From Salinivirgaceae bacterium (GTDB taxonomy: Bacteria > Bacteroidota > Bacteroidia > Bacteroidales > Salinivirgaceae): a stretch of 51,825 nt of DNA. The notes under the pieces were generated by a model. That model ran no database searches, had not been told where the DNA came from, and was given only the letters and a program-made list of their open reading frames with translations. The stretch is from positions 1-51,825 of the forward strand of contig JAQVXQ010000007.1 in NCBI GenBank assembly GCA_028709085.1, read 5' to 3'. Below, in pieces: positions 8,238-17,222 of this stretch. How positions within the stretch are numbered: position 1 is the first letter of the stretch; every line of letters starts with the position of its first letter. Made by a program: the position numbers and the translations under genes.

Positions 8238-8753
8238 TTACCGATATCCCAATTTTTGTAACACCTCGTCGCTTTTATCATATTTCGGATCGTTGTAAAC
8301 TACGCCTAAGCCACTTGCTATATCAATTACCATGGCGAAATTACCTTCGGTACCAATTTCTTTTATGGCGTTAAAAATTTGATCTTGGATGGGTTTTATA
8401 AGTTCTTGTCTTTTTTGAAAAAAAGAACCATCTTTTCCAAAATATTTATCTTGTTGTTTTTTAGCTTCTTTTTGTTTCTCCTCTATCTCTTCCAATCGCT
8501 TTTTTCTTAAATCTTCGCTCAAGAGAACCTTTTCAACTTCATATAATTTCAGAAGGCGATCCGATTCCACATTTAACGTTGAAATTTCCTCTTGCCACTC
8601 GTCCATTATTATTTTTAACTGTTCTTGTGCCGATTCGTATGCCGGGATATTGTTTAAAATATATTGTGTGTCAATATAAGCAAATCGTTGACTGAACGAG
8701 AAACTTGCCAGTGTTGCAAGCACAAATACGAATAATAGTTTCTTTATCGACAT
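8238..8753 (-). CDS. OmpH/Skp family periplasmic chaperone (first copy)
   Basis: Periplasmic outer-membrane protein chaperone of the Skp/OmpH family. I choose the ATG at 8751-8753, which gives the signal peptide MSIKKLLFVFVLATLASFSFSQ and 171 residues; the open frame runs on to 8840, but that would overlap the bamA end and bury the signal peptide. After the signal come RFAYIDTQYILNNIPAYESAQ, a long coiled coil rich in K and E (about residues 50-120), and the end motif MVIDIASGLGVVYNDP. It begins only 10 bases after the bamA stop, which supports co-transcription. Duplicate ompH genes behind bamA are usual in Bacteroidota. Confidence 0.9.
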   Translation of the reverse strand: MSIKKLLFVFVLATLASFSFSQRFAYIDTQYILNNIPAYESAQEQLKIIMDEWQEEISTLNVESDRLLKLYEVEKVLLSEDLRKKRLEEIEEKQKEAKKQQDKYFGKDGSFFQKRQELIKPIQDQIFNAIKEIGTEGNFAMVIDIASGLGVVYNDPKYDKSDEVLQKLGYR

Positions 8754-8763
8754 GTTAAAATAA

Positions 8764-11334
8764 TTAAAATTGTTGACCAATTGTGAAAGCGAAATGCCCT
8801 TTATTTGAACCGGGTCTATTTGGTATTTCATCAAATCCATAACCCCAATCTATACCGAGCATCCCAAACATTGCCATATACACTCTTAGACCAACCCCAG
8901 CAGCGCGTTTCAACTCAAAGGGGGAATAATCCTTAATGTCGTACCAAGCGTTTCCTGCATCAACAAAAGCTAGAACGTAGAATGTTGCGGATGGGTTCAG
9001 TGAAAGCGGATACCGAAGTTCAAAAGAGAGTTTCTGATATACGTTTCCTCCTTTATCGGGGGTTAAGGATCCTGGGTTGTTGGTAGGTCCATTATCATAG
9101 CCTCTAAGGCCAATTAAGTCGGTACCATAAAGATTGTAACCGCTTAGCCCGTCGCCACCTAATTGAAATTGCTCAAACGGCGATGGTCCTAAATCTTTAT
9201 CGTAGTGTCCAATATAACCGAACTCAATTTTTGAGTTTAACACTAAATCACCAAAGATAGTATTGAATGTGGAGGCTTTAAATTTCCATTTGTGATATTC
9301 AATCCAGTTGTATTTTTTAGCCGTCTCTCGATTTAACTTTTCTGTTTCGAGGAGAGCAATTTCTGAAGTTGTAAGATCATCTCCATTTTCGTCAACGGTT
9401 ACAACGTCGGCCTCTTCCCACCATTTGTTTTTCTTAAATAAAGAGTAGGGGGGTGTTATCTGAAGCGATAGTGAAAGTAAAGCTCCTCGACGAGGATATA
9501 TGGGTGCGTCAATGGAGTTTCTCGAGAAATCTACTGTATAACTTAAGTTGTTAGAGCGTCCGTTAGAGAAAATGAAATATGAATTAAAATCTTTCAAATT
9601 ATAATGTTCATAGTTTATTGATTGCCTTAGAACAAAATAATCATCAGGCCATTCAAGTCGCTGTCCAAGACCAACACTTACTCCAGTTACTTTCATGTAA
9701 TTTGTGATATCGGTAAGATATTCTCCGGTCGAACGAATTGTGTGATAGGCAGAAACGGACAAACTGTTGGGTTTTCGTCCTCCAAGCCATGGCTCAACAA
9801 AAGACACACTATAGGCTTGATAATAGGTTCCATTTGTCATTATCGAGAGCATTAAGCGTTGTCCATCGCCCGTAGGGAATGGTCTCCATGCGTCTTTTTT
9901 GAAAAAGCTTTTAATCGATAAATTGGTCAGTGTTAGTCGAACGGATCCTAGAAATATTCCAGCTCCCCAACCTCCAGAAAGTTCTATCTGGTCCGATGGA
10001 CGTTCCTCTAATATGTACTCTAGGTCAACCGTTCCATCGTAAGGATGAGGAATAGTTTTAATGTCAAACTTTTCAACATCAAAATAACCAAGTTGGGCAA
10101 GCTCTCTTTGCGATCGAATAATATTGGTTCTGCTAAAAAGTTCTCCTGGGCGTGTTCTGATCTCTCGTCGAATTACATGATCGTTAGTTTTTGTGTTGCC
10201 GGACATTAATATGCGATTTATTCGAGCTTGTTTTCCCTCATAAATGCGCATCTCAAAATCAATTGAGTCGTTTGCAATGGCAACTTCCACAGGAGTAACA
10301 TTGAAAAACAGATAACCATCGTCGTAATATAATGAACTAATGGCGTCTTGTGCTTGGTAAAGCCTTTGTTCAAGTACTGTTTGGTCAAAAATATCGCCTT
10401 TCTTTATTCCCAATCCTATTCCGAGTTGCTCGGTGGTGAATTTTGAATTTCCAACCCAAGTTATATTTCTAATGTAAAACTTACTCCCTTCTTCTATATT
10501 GATCTTAACTTTTAATAAGTTTTCGCCAACCGGAAAAACAGTATCTGTTGTAATTCGTGCATCTCGGTATCCCTTTTCGTTATACTTAGCGATTATGTTT
10601 TTATGGTCCTCCTTGTAAATACTTTGTATGTATTTTGATGGTTTAAAGAGTCCCCACCATCGTTTCTTTTTAGTGTCTTTCATTGCTCTACGAAGTTTTT
10701 TGTCCGTAAAGACTGTATTCCCTTCAAAATCAATCGTTTTTATTTTTACACGTCCATTCTTTTTTACTACAAAGCTTAGAGTAACATGATTGATTAGCGA
10801 CGTATCTATTTGTTGGTCAATATCTACTTCAACATTGTAAAATCCCTTATTAATAAAAAAGTTTTTTATTATCCCTTTCGATTTACTCAATGTATTGTCC
10901 GTTACTTGCGTCCCACGGACAAGTCGTATTTTCTCTCGAATTTCATCGGCTTCTCCTTTTTTAATTCCCTTAAATGAAAAAGAGGAGAGTCGTGGTCGTT
11001 CTTGCAAATGTATTTCAAGGAATATTTTATCGCCAATAATTTTCGATGCTTTTATTTTGACATCAGCAAATAGCCCTTGTTTCCATAATTGTTCTATTCC
11101 TTTAGAGATCTTATCGCCGGGCACTTTAATTTGCTGACCAACATGTAATCCTGATAATGCAATAATAACGGAATGGTCTAAGTATTGTACTCCTTCGACA
11201 ATGATACCTCCAATTTCATAATCTACCGGTTTTGAATAGTCTATATTGTCTAATTCATTTCCTATTGAGATCTGCGTAAAAGAAAAACTCGAGAAACATG
11301 TAATTAGTACTAAGGATAATAGAATTCGCTGCAT
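8764..11334 (-). CDS. bamA: Outer membrane protein assembly factor BamA
   Basis: Essential Omp85 protein that folds beta-barrel proteins into the outer membrane. 856 residues with a signal peptide (MQRILLSLVLITCFSSFSFTQ), then periplasmic POTRA repeats up to about residue 460 (first at EIGGIIVEGVQYLDHSVII, later ones at RVKIKTIDFEGNTVF, FYIRNITWVGNSKF, ARINRILMSGNTKTNDHVI) and a C-terminal 16-strand barrel. The lid-lock region shows LRGYDNGP, and the chain ends in FAFTIGQQF, with the terminal aromatic residue expected of barrels. A hydrophilic insertion in the barrel around EEADVVTVDENGDDLTTSE is probably an extracellular loop. It starts 1 base after the uppS stop, so the two are tightly coupled. 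Confidence 0.96.
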   Translation of the reverse strand: MQRILLSLVLITCFSSFSFTQISIGNELDNIDYSKPVDYEIGGIIVEGVQYLDHSVIIALSGLHVGQQIKVPGDKISKGIEQLWKQGLFADVKIKASKIIGDKIFLEIHLQERPRLSSFSFKGIKKGEADEIREKIRLVRGTQVTDNTLSKSKGIIKNFFINKGFYNVEVDIDQQIDTSLINHVTLSFVVKKNGRVKIKTIDFEGNTVFTDKKLRRAMKDTKKKRWWGLFKPSKYIQSIYKEDHKNIIAKYNEKGYRDARITTDTVFPVGENLLKVKINIEEGSKFYIRNITWVGNSKFTTEQLGIGLGIKKGDIFDQTVLEQRLYQAQDAISSLYYDDGYLFFNVTPVEVAIANDSIDFEMRIYEGKQARINRILMSGNTKTNDHVIRREIRTRPGELFSRTNIIRSQRELAQLGYFDVEKFDIKTIPHPYDGTVDLEYILEERPSDQIELSGGWGAGIFLGSVRLTLTNLSIKSFFKKDAWRPFPTGDGQRLMLSIMTNGTYYQAYSVSFVEPWLGGRKPNSLSVSAYHTIRSTGEYLTDITNYMKVTGVSVGLGQRLEWPDDYFVLRQSINYEHYNLKDFNSYFIFSNGRSNNLSYTVDFSRNSIDAPIYPRRGALLSLSLQITPPYSLFKKNKWWEEADVVTVDENGDDLTTSEIALLETEKLNRETAKKYNWIEYHKWKFKASTFNTIFGDLVLNSKIEFGYIGHYDKDLGPSPFEQFQLGGDGLSGYNLYGTDLIGLRGYDNGPTNNPGSLTPDKGGNVYQKLSFELRYPLSLNPSATFYVLAFVDAGNAWYDIKDYSPFELKRAAGVGLRVYMAMFGMLGIDWGYGFDEIPNRPGSNKGHFAFTIGQQF

Positions 11335-11335
11335 T

Positions 11336-12085
11336 TTAGTTATCGTTGTTTAATTGTTCACTTATTTTCCCAAATCGCCGTTCTCTGTGTTGGAAGTCGT
11401 ATATTGCATTATAAAAATCTTCTTTTCGAAAATCAGGCCATAACTTTTCCGTAAAATAGAGTTCAGAATATGCCATCTGATAGAGTAAAAAATTGCTTAA
11501 TCTCAACTCTCCTGAGGTTCTTATTAATAATTCAGGATCAGGCATATTTGAGGTTTCTAAATATTGCTGAAATAGGGATTCGTCAATATCGTTGGGCGTT
11601 ATTTTATTTGTTTTAATATCACTTGCAATGCTTTTTACGGCTTTAATTACTTCCCACCGCGACGAGTAGCTTAATGCTAAAACTAACTTTAATCCAGTAT
11701 TTTTAGCAGTTTTTTCCATGGCAAGATTTAAATTACTATTTACATCATTTGGCAAACTTGCTGTATCGCCAATTACTAGTAATTTTATATTGTTTTTATT
11801 CAAATTGTCAACTTCATTGTGTATTGCCTGAACAAGCAATGCCATTAGTGCTTGCACTTCGGCTTTAGGTCTGTTCCAATTCTCAGTCGAAAACGCATAC
11901 AAAGTCAAATAACTAACTCCCAGTTCTGCCGCTGCTTCAACAGCATCTCTAACGGCTTTGACTCCATTTTTATGTCCGAAAATACGAGAATTCCCTTTCT
12001 TTTTTGCCCATCGTCCATTACCATCCATAATTATGGCAACATGTTTAGGGATTATATTTTCAAGTATTTGCTCCTTTGAAATCAT
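11336..12085 (-). CDS. uppS: Isoprenyl transferase (undecaprenyl diphosphate synthase)
   Basis: Cis-prenyltransferase that extends farnesyl diphosphate with isopentenyl diphosphate to the C55 lipid carrier for peptidoglycan and other envelope polymers. 249 residues, normal. The signature HVAIIMDGNGRWAKKKG contains the catalytic Asp at residue 21; also visible are GHKNGVKAVRDAVEAA, LTLYAFSTENWNRP, and the C-terminal DPELLIRTSGELRLSNFLLYQ with the substrate-binding Arg residues. It precedes bamA by a single base and follows the porG-like gene by 24 bases. Confidence 0.96.
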   Translation of the reverse strand: MISKEQILENIIPKHVAIIMDGNGRWAKKKGNSRIFGHKNGVKAVRDAVEAAAELGVSYLTLYAFSTENWNRPKAEVQALMALLVQAIHNEVDNLNKNNIKLLVIGDTASLPNDVNSNLNLAMEKTAKNTGLKLVLALSYSSRWEVIKAVKSIASDIKTNKITPNDIDESLFQQYLETSNMPDPELLIRTSGELRLSNFLLYQMAYSELYFTEKLWPDFRKEDFYNAIYDFQHRERRFGKISEQLNNDN

Positions 12086-12109
12086 TAATTTGTGTATTTT
12101 GTTTTCCTC

Positions 12110-12793
12110 TTACGAATAAGCGCGGCAAGTTACGGAACTTTTAAGTTTATATGCTATGTATATTCCGAAAAAAGTGTACCAATCTTTATTCCTACTATTA
12201 GCTCTTTGTTTATACTGAAATACGTCTTGTTCACTAAATAAAGGATTATCTAATCGATCTAAATCGTCTCTAAATGTTTTATGAATAATGTATTCAATTC
12301 CAGCATTCCACCTTTTTGGTAAATTCAATTTAAATCCAACGCCAAAGGGGAGCGAGATATTATTCAATACTTTTGCATCAAAGCTGAAGTTTACTAAGGT
12401 TGTTTCAAGTCCCACAGTTAGGTATGGTGAAAAAACTGATTTTGCTCTGTCGGCTTTAAAGGGCAAGAAGTTGAACTCAACATTTGATGATAGGGATATA
12501 AGACTCGACGAAAATGCGATCTCTCTTTGGTTTTGGTATTCAAATCCGGAATATTGATCATTTCCACCAAGCATTGCGAATCCAAGATTTGCTCGTAGGG
12601 CGAGCTGTTTATGAATATTGTAACGACCAAAAAGGAAAGCACCAGGTCTAACTTGATGGATTAAATTTGTTGTGTTTACTTCTCCAAAATAGGTTGCGCC
12701 TCCCAACATTCCCCCTATCTCATATTCTTTTTGTGTATGCCCTTTTTGAAATATGCTAATACATAGCAAGAGAGCAATTCCAATATGCCTCAT
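12110..12793 (-). CDS. PorG-like (DUF6089) outer-membrane protein
   Basis: 227-residue outer-membrane beta-barrel with a signal peptide (MRHIGIALLLCISIFQKGHTQ). The mature start KEYEIGGMLGGATYFGEVN and the alternating aromatic/polar strands fit DUF6089. Established knowledge: in Porphyromonas gingivalis the DUF6089 protein directly upstream of uppS and bamA is PorG, a component of the type IX secretion system's outer-membrane ring complex. Here the gene order porG-uppS-bamA-ompH-ompH is the same, which supports orthology. The window also encodes a T9SS substrate at 21584. The C-terminal tail (SSVTCRAYS) is short of an aromatic end residue, which is unusual for a barrel. Confidence 0.78.
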   Translation of the reverse strand: MRHIGIALLLCISIFQKGHTQKEYEIGGMLGGATYFGEVNTTNLIHQVRPGAFLFGRYNIHKQLALRANLGFAMLGGNDQYSGFEYQNQREIAFSSSLISLSSNVEFNFLPFKADRAKSVFSPYLTVGLETTLVNFSFDAKVLNNISLPFGVGFKLNLPKRWNAGIEYIIHKTFRDDLDRLDNPLFSEQDVFQYKQRANSRNKDWYTFFGIYIAYKLKSSVTCRAYS

Positions 12794-12847
12794 TTAAATG
12801 TATATTTTTGAGAGAAAACGCTGATTTGCGAGTTTTAGTGTAAGTTC

Positions 12848-13780
12848 TTAATAAAACTTTAATTTTGGTCCACCTTTGCGATTTGTTTTTAGTATAGCAC
12901 TATAATTGACCATCACAAATTGATATTGGTCGATCCATTTTCCGCCACGAATAACTCCTTTTGTATTATGAGTGGTTGGTTCTGTACTTGATCCATGTCT
13001 TCTGTAATATAGAATGGCTGCCATATCGCCAAAATTATCACGCATTTCGTTAACGGTAACAAGGGGTCCAACGCTCACATCATCAATATAGTCGGTCAAT
13101 GCTACACGCCATCCTGCTTCAATGCTAATTGAACGATATTGGGAAACTTTAAATTTCACTCCTATACCTATTGGGACAGCTAAGCTAAAACGGCTATAGT
13201 GTTTTTTTTGACCTGGAAGTCCTTGCCCTTCAGTGTGTAATGGATGTAAATTGTGCCATTCTCCTAAAGTATAGGCTTGTGGATTGAAATAGATTCCGCT
13301 CAATCCTGCAAAAACGTACGTTGGAATTAATGCGTTTTTAAATCGTCGGGGTAAATTGAGCCAGCGATAACTTGTTTTCTTTTTTTGTTCCTTGATAATA
13401 AAATACTCATATATCCCGGATAGTTCTATAATGGGAGATCTGAATTCCAATCCTCTCTCAGGATATCCACCATATCTATCTTTATTTGCTAAAAGACCAA
13501 CGGCTAAATTTGCGCGAAGTTTTGTTCGGTCGCTAAATGCCATTTTACCCCCAATTTGACCTACAGGTCGTATTGCTTGAGGATTAATCCATAAATAGGT
13601 TTTTAGTCCTTGATTTAAAGGAGTCCCCACGTCTCCCATGAAGTTTGAAAGCCCTCCACCAAAATACACTTCGTATCGTAGTTTTTTCCAGTTATATCGT
13701 TGTCCTTGTACTGTAAGTACGGAGATAAAAAGCATAAAACTTAACAGTAAAATAGGTGATTTGTATTTTGTTTGAAGCAT
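12848..13780 (-). CDS. Outer-membrane beta-barrel protein, PorG-like paralogue B
   Basis: 310-residue exported barrel of unknown function. Signal peptide at residues 1-26 (hydrophobic LLLSFMLFISVLTVQG). The mature part begins YEVYFGGGLSNFMGDVGTP, resembling the DUF6089 start. It is clearly paralogous to the next gene upstream (13824-14738): both share FRSPIIEL, a positively charged loop after the phrase FIIKEQ/HIIKEK, WHNLxPxxTEGQ, IPxGxGxK/R and DYIDDVS. It ends in the aromatic LKFY, as barrels do. Lying 54 bases before the PorG-like gene, it is probably in the same transcript. A role in secretion or envelope assembly is inference from position. Confidence 0.75.
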   Translation of the reverse strand: MLQTKYKSPILLLSFMLFISVLTVQGQRYNWKKLRYEVYFGGGLSNFMGDVGTPLNQGLKTYLWINPQAIRPVGQIGGKMAFSDRTKLRANLAVGLLANKDRYGGYPERGLEFRSPIIELSGIYEYFIIKEQKKKTSYRWLNLPRRFKNALIPTYVFAGLSGIYFNPQAYTLGEWHNLHPLHTEGQGLPGQKKHYSRFSLAVPIGIGVKFKVSQYRSISIEAGWRVALTDYIDDVSVGPLVTVNEMRDNFGDMAAILYYRRHGSSTEPTTHNTKGVIRGGKWIDQYQFVMVNYSAILKTNRKGGPKLKFY

Positions 13781-13823
13781 ATGATTCAGTATTTTTTATG
13801 AACTCATCAAAATTAAGACCATT

Positions 13824-14738
13824 TTAAAATTTAGGAAGACCTCCACGTCCTGTACGCATTTTGTAGGATAGTGTTACAACAGTAAACATATAGTAATCGT
13901 CATAAAGAGAACTCCCTCGACGATCGTTCGGACCCACCGTATAGGGATCTCCATTTTCATAAGGCAATCCTGGATTTGCTAAATAGCGTTCGGTGGGGTC
14001 GGTGAAAAAGTCAGGGTGAATATAGTTTTTGCTCACATCATCGATATAATCGGTAAATGTTATTCGTGCACCATACTCTAAACCAATGGAGAATTTTCGT
14101 GTTAATGCGTATCTCGCTCCTAAACCAAATGGGATTGCTACTTGTAATCGTTTGTATGGACTGCGTGAGGGAATTACATTTTGTCCCTCTGTACCTATTG
14201 GGCGCAAGTTGTGCCATTTTCCATCTTCGTCTCTTCCTTGTGGATTAAACCAAAAAAGACCTACTCCTGCAAATATATAGGTGTTTAACGGAATGCTTTG
14301 AATTGTGCTCCAACTGAAAAACTTTGTTCTTCGGCGCGATGTACGACGACCAAACTTCTCTTTAATGATATGAAATTCACCATAGGTGGCTAATTCAATG
14401 ATGGGCGAGCGGAAATTGAGATTTCGTTGGTTTCGAAAATAATCATCTGACCATTTGTCATCTCCACGAACGTATCCGAATGAAAGTGAAGCTCCAACAG
14501 CGAGCACTTCTAAAACTTTATATCGTCCTCCCACGACCATCATGGGCCTAGTGGCAGCAATGTCAAAGTCTTTTAGCCAATGCGATTCTCCTTTTCCTCC
14601 TCCTAAATCACCTAAGAAACTAGTGGTTCCTATCCCCGCGAAAACGTCGTATCGTTGTCTTTGCCATGCATTTCTTTGTCCAAATGTCATACTACCTAAT
14701 AGGATGACAATTCCAAATGTTAGAACAATTTTGTTCAT
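13824..14738 (-). CDS. Outer-membrane beta-barrel protein, PorG-like paralogue A
   Basis: 304-residue exported barrel of unknown function and paralogue of the gene at 12848-13780. Signal peptide MNKIVLTFGIVILLGSMTFG, mature start RYDVFAGIGTTSFLGDLGGG. Shared motifs with its neighbour include RSPIIELATYGEFHIIKE, the Arg-rich loop GRRTSRRRTKFF, WHNLRPIGTEGQ and FTDYIDDVS; it ends GGLPKF. Glycine and aromatic alternation fits an 8- to 12-strand barrel. The DYIDDVS motif followed by a variable acidic and Pro-rich loop (TDPTERYLANPG) may be surface-exposed. It sits between nadK and its paralogue; 224 bases upstream of it hold no gene, so a promoter may lie there. Confidence 0.75.
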   Translation of the reverse strand: MNKIVLTFGIVILLGSMTFGQRNAWQRQRYDVFAGIGTTSFLGDLGGGKGESHWLKDFDIAATRPMMVVGGRYKVLEVLAVGASLSFGYVRGDDKWSDDYFRNQRNLNFRSPIIELATYGEFHIIKEKFGRRTSRRRTKFFSWSTIQSIPLNTYIFAGVGLFWFNPQGRDEDGKWHNLRPIGTEGQNVIPSRSPYKRLQVAIPFGLGARYALTRKFSIGLEYGARITFTDYIDDVSKNYIHPDFFTDPTERYLANPGLPYENGDPYTVGPNDRRGSSLYDDYYMFTVVTLSYKMRTGRGGLPKF

Positions 14739-14962
14739 CGGTTTTATATTATGTGCGTTTGTACAACTGTAATCTTGTTTAAAGTATTGTAAATTAAAGA
14801 AATGTAATTTACAAAAACGATATTTTTGTTAAATATACACTCTTATTCTAGATAGTTAATTTTAAACATTGGTAAAAATAGATATAATTTCAGATTCTAT
14901 CAAATTAGAAACTGAAAAATCATGATTTAATACCTATTATTCTCTTTATTTTGAGGAATGGC

Positions 14963-15835
14963 TTAATTTCGTTTATCAATTCCCCACATTAATTTATTTC
15001 TTAGAGTTTTGAAAAAGTCATGTTCTTCGAGTTGTGCCATATTTAGTGAGAAAAGTGCCGATTTTATTTGAAATCGGGTATTTGATGGAATTTCAATGAT
15101 CCTATTATCGAAAGTGGCAACATGTATATTGTTTCTGCCTTCAATGGTGAGTTCAATTGTTGAGTTCCCATCTAATACCATTGGCCTAACGGTTAAATTA
15201 TGGGAGGCAATAGGACTTAAAATTATGGATTTGCTTTCTGGAACTAAAATAGGTCCTCCTACACTTAACGAATATGCTGTTGAGCCTGTTGCTGTGCTAA
15301 TAATGAGCCCATCGGCCCAATATGTATTCAAATATTTGTTGTCAACCGAAACGGTTATACGGTCCAACGTAGCATGATCGTTTTTACGAACTGTAAAATC
15401 ATTTAGGGCATAATTATAGGTGTTTATTTCAATATCGGGAGATGTTATTTCCAGCACATTTCGGGGTTGTATCCTAAATTCTCTTGCTAATAGCCAATCC
15501 ATTGAGGCAGAGATATCTTCGGGAAAAATTTCCGATAAAAAGCCTAGTTTACCTGTATTAATGCCCACAATGGGAATGTTGCTGTCGCGGATAATGGTTA
15601 ATGTTTCCAACATTGTTCCATCGCCACCAATACTTAGGATTAATGTGGTGTCGGGGGGCAACGTACTATAATCGGTAAATCGAGAGCAATTTGCTTTTAT
15701 ATTGTTGTTCATTAATTCCTTATAGAGTGGCTCATAACATGCATACGGTTGTTGTGTTGTTTCAAACTTTGCTATAATTTCTTTCATCTGTTCAAAGAAA
15801 TTAGTGGGTAGTGATTTGCCGAAAATTGCGATCAT
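14963..15835 (-). CDS. nadK: NAD kinase
   Basis: ATP-dependent NAD kinase, the only route to NADP. 290 residues, typical. The GGDG motif is at residues 70-73 (LSIGGDGTMLETL) with the catalytic Asp at 72; the NAD-binding NTGKLGFLSE and the conserved TGSTAYSLSVGGPILVP segments follow. The N terminus MIAIFGKSLPTNFFEQ is a Rossmann-type strand. It belongs to the Bacteroidota pdxJ/CBS/nadK/porG/uppS/bamA neighbourhood; here a POTRA barrel gene lies between it and the CBS gene. Confidence 0.96.
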   Translation of the reverse strand: MIAIFGKSLPTNFFEQMKEIIAKFETTQQPYACYEPLYKELMNNNIKANCSRFTDYSTLPPDTTLILSIGGDGTMLETLTIIRDSNIPIVGINTGKLGFLSEIFPEDISASMDWLLAREFRIQPRNVLEITSPDIEINTYNYALNDFTVRKNDHATLDRITVSVDNKYLNTYWADGLIISTATGSTAYSLSVGGPILVPESKSIILSPIASHNLTVRPMVLDGNSTIELTIEGRNNIHVATFDNRIIEIPSNTRFQIKSALFSLNMAQLEEHDFFKTLRNKLMWGIDKRN

Positions 15836-15867
15836 GCCTTTGTTTTTTACAAAGATATATTTCCTTT

Positions 15868-17208
15868 TTAAAAAACCTTGCCTATATGAACATTAAAAAG
15901 GGTTGTTCTATTATTATTTAATACGGCTTCGAATCGGAATATTAAATCATAGTATGAAATCATATCTATCCCTGTGCCAAAAGAGATTAAGAACTCGTTT
16001 CCGGTAATCTGAGATATATTTGTAATGCAGCCCATGTCTGTAAATCCGGTTGCATATAAGGCGAGAAACGGTTTGTTGAACTTTTTTGTTTGTATCTGTT
16101 TTATTTTAAAATGGCGTTTTCTATAGAAATTCCATGAAATTTGTTGACGTACTCCTCCAACCGTTTGCGCATTCCAAACATTGTCTTCGTAACCTCTAAA
16201 ATAGTAGTTGTTTCCAATAGTTCGGCGAAGTCCAATTGGTGGGGGCGTATTAAAAAAATGTTCGCCAAATAGGGATGTGGAGTAGGTGAAATGCGTTAAG
16301 AATGGTTGATTGATATTGACGTTGAGATTGGCATTTTGCCAATTGTTGGACTTAAAATCGGTGGCCGATGATACGGAAAATGTCAGTAGAATTCCTCTTG
16401 TTGGGTATAATACATAATCTAGAGTGTTGTATTCAAATATATAATCGAATATCAACCAGTTGCTTAAAGGGTCTTTTGTGCCAAGTAGTATAAGGTTTGT
16501 TTCTGGGGTAGTTCCTTTTGAGTTGTATAGATGTAGTGACGAGATTATGTGATGTTTTATATTATGTTGTGGTCGAAATAGCGCTCCCATTCTAAACCGA
16601 TTTTCAAGAAATGCATAGGTGTTGAATTCGAGAAAGTGATACTTGAAATCAATAATGTCAACAAAGGAGGTTTTTTGACGAAACATGGATATATCAAAGA
16701 GCAATCCTATCTTATCAATTCGTTTGCTTATATGTGGAATAAAGTAATGAATGCCCAGTTGCTGTCGGAAACCCATTCTGATTTTGAGACTTAAATCTTC
16801 ATTCCGACCTCTGAAATTGTGTTTTGTGGACATTATGCCATAATTAATTCGTTCCCATTTCTCGGATCGTAGGTATGTGGCTAAATTTCGGTCGGCTGGT
16901 TCAAGAATAAAATAGGGCCAAAAGTACCAACGTTCTTCAACGTCGATTAAAATTGTACGCATTTTATTTATTGAAGTATCCGTTATTGTTACGTTGTTGA
17001 ATAATGCGGTATTGAATATATTTTCTTGGCAACGTTGTAGAATTTGTTGATTGTCGAACGATAATGTATCGCCGATTTTAAAAAGGAGTTCGCGATGAAT
17101 TACCCAATCTTTGGTTTTTTGATTGTTTCTGATTACTATTTGTTCTAAAATCTGCGCTGATGCTGCGTTGGTTATGAACAGTAGTATTAGAATTCGAAGT
17201 ATGTTCAT
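15868..17208 (-). CDS. POTRA-containing BamA/TamA-like outer-membrane protein
   Basis: 446-residue Omp85-superfamily protein. Signal peptide (MNILRILILLFITNAASAQ), then one POTRA-like domain at about residues 20-110 (LEQIVIRNNQKTKDWVIHREL through NVTITDTSINKMRTILIDVEERW), then a barrel. Barrel signs include YPTRGILLTFSVSS, matching the D15 barrel's YPTRG-like turn, a late LRRTIGNNYYFRGYEDN matching the RGY lid-lock motif, and an aromatic C terminus (NVHIGKVF). Compared with BamA it lacks four POTRA domains, so it is a small single-POTRA member. It sits 14 bases after the CBS gene and 32 bases before nadK. Its job is unknown; surface-lipoprotein or barrel export is inference. Confidence 0.8.
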   Translation of the reverse strand: MNILRILILLFITNAASAQILEQIVIRNNQKTKDWVIHRELLFKIGDTLSFDNQQILQRCQENIFNTALFNNVTITDTSINKMRTILIDVEERWYFWPYFILEPADRNLATYLRSEKWERINYGIMSTKHNFRGRNEDLSLKIRMGFRQQLGIHYFIPHISKRIDKIGLLFDISMFRQKTSFVDIIDFKYHFLEFNTYAFLENRFRMGALFRPQHNIKHHIISSLHLYNSKGTTPETNLILLGTKDPLSNWLIFDYIFEYNTLDYVLYPTRGILLTFSVSSATDFKSNNWQNANLNVNINQPFLTHFTYSTSLFGEHFFNTPPPIGLRRTIGNNYYFRGYEDNVWNAQTVGGVRQQISWNFYRKRHFKIKQIQTKKFNKPFLALYATGFTDMGCITNISQITGNEFLISFGTGIDMISYYDLIFRFEAVLNNNRTTLFNVHIGKVF

Positions 17209-17222
17209 GAAAGAGCGGTTCT

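Noticed and set aside
8754..8840. Longer start for the first ompH gene
   Set aside because: It overlaps the bamA end and would bury a clean signal peptide; the ATG at 8751-8753 is used.
14811..14829. ACAAAAA/TTTTTGT palindrome between nadK and a barrel gene
   Set aside because: Short, AT-only and expected by chance in AT-rich spacer DNA; no evidence of function.
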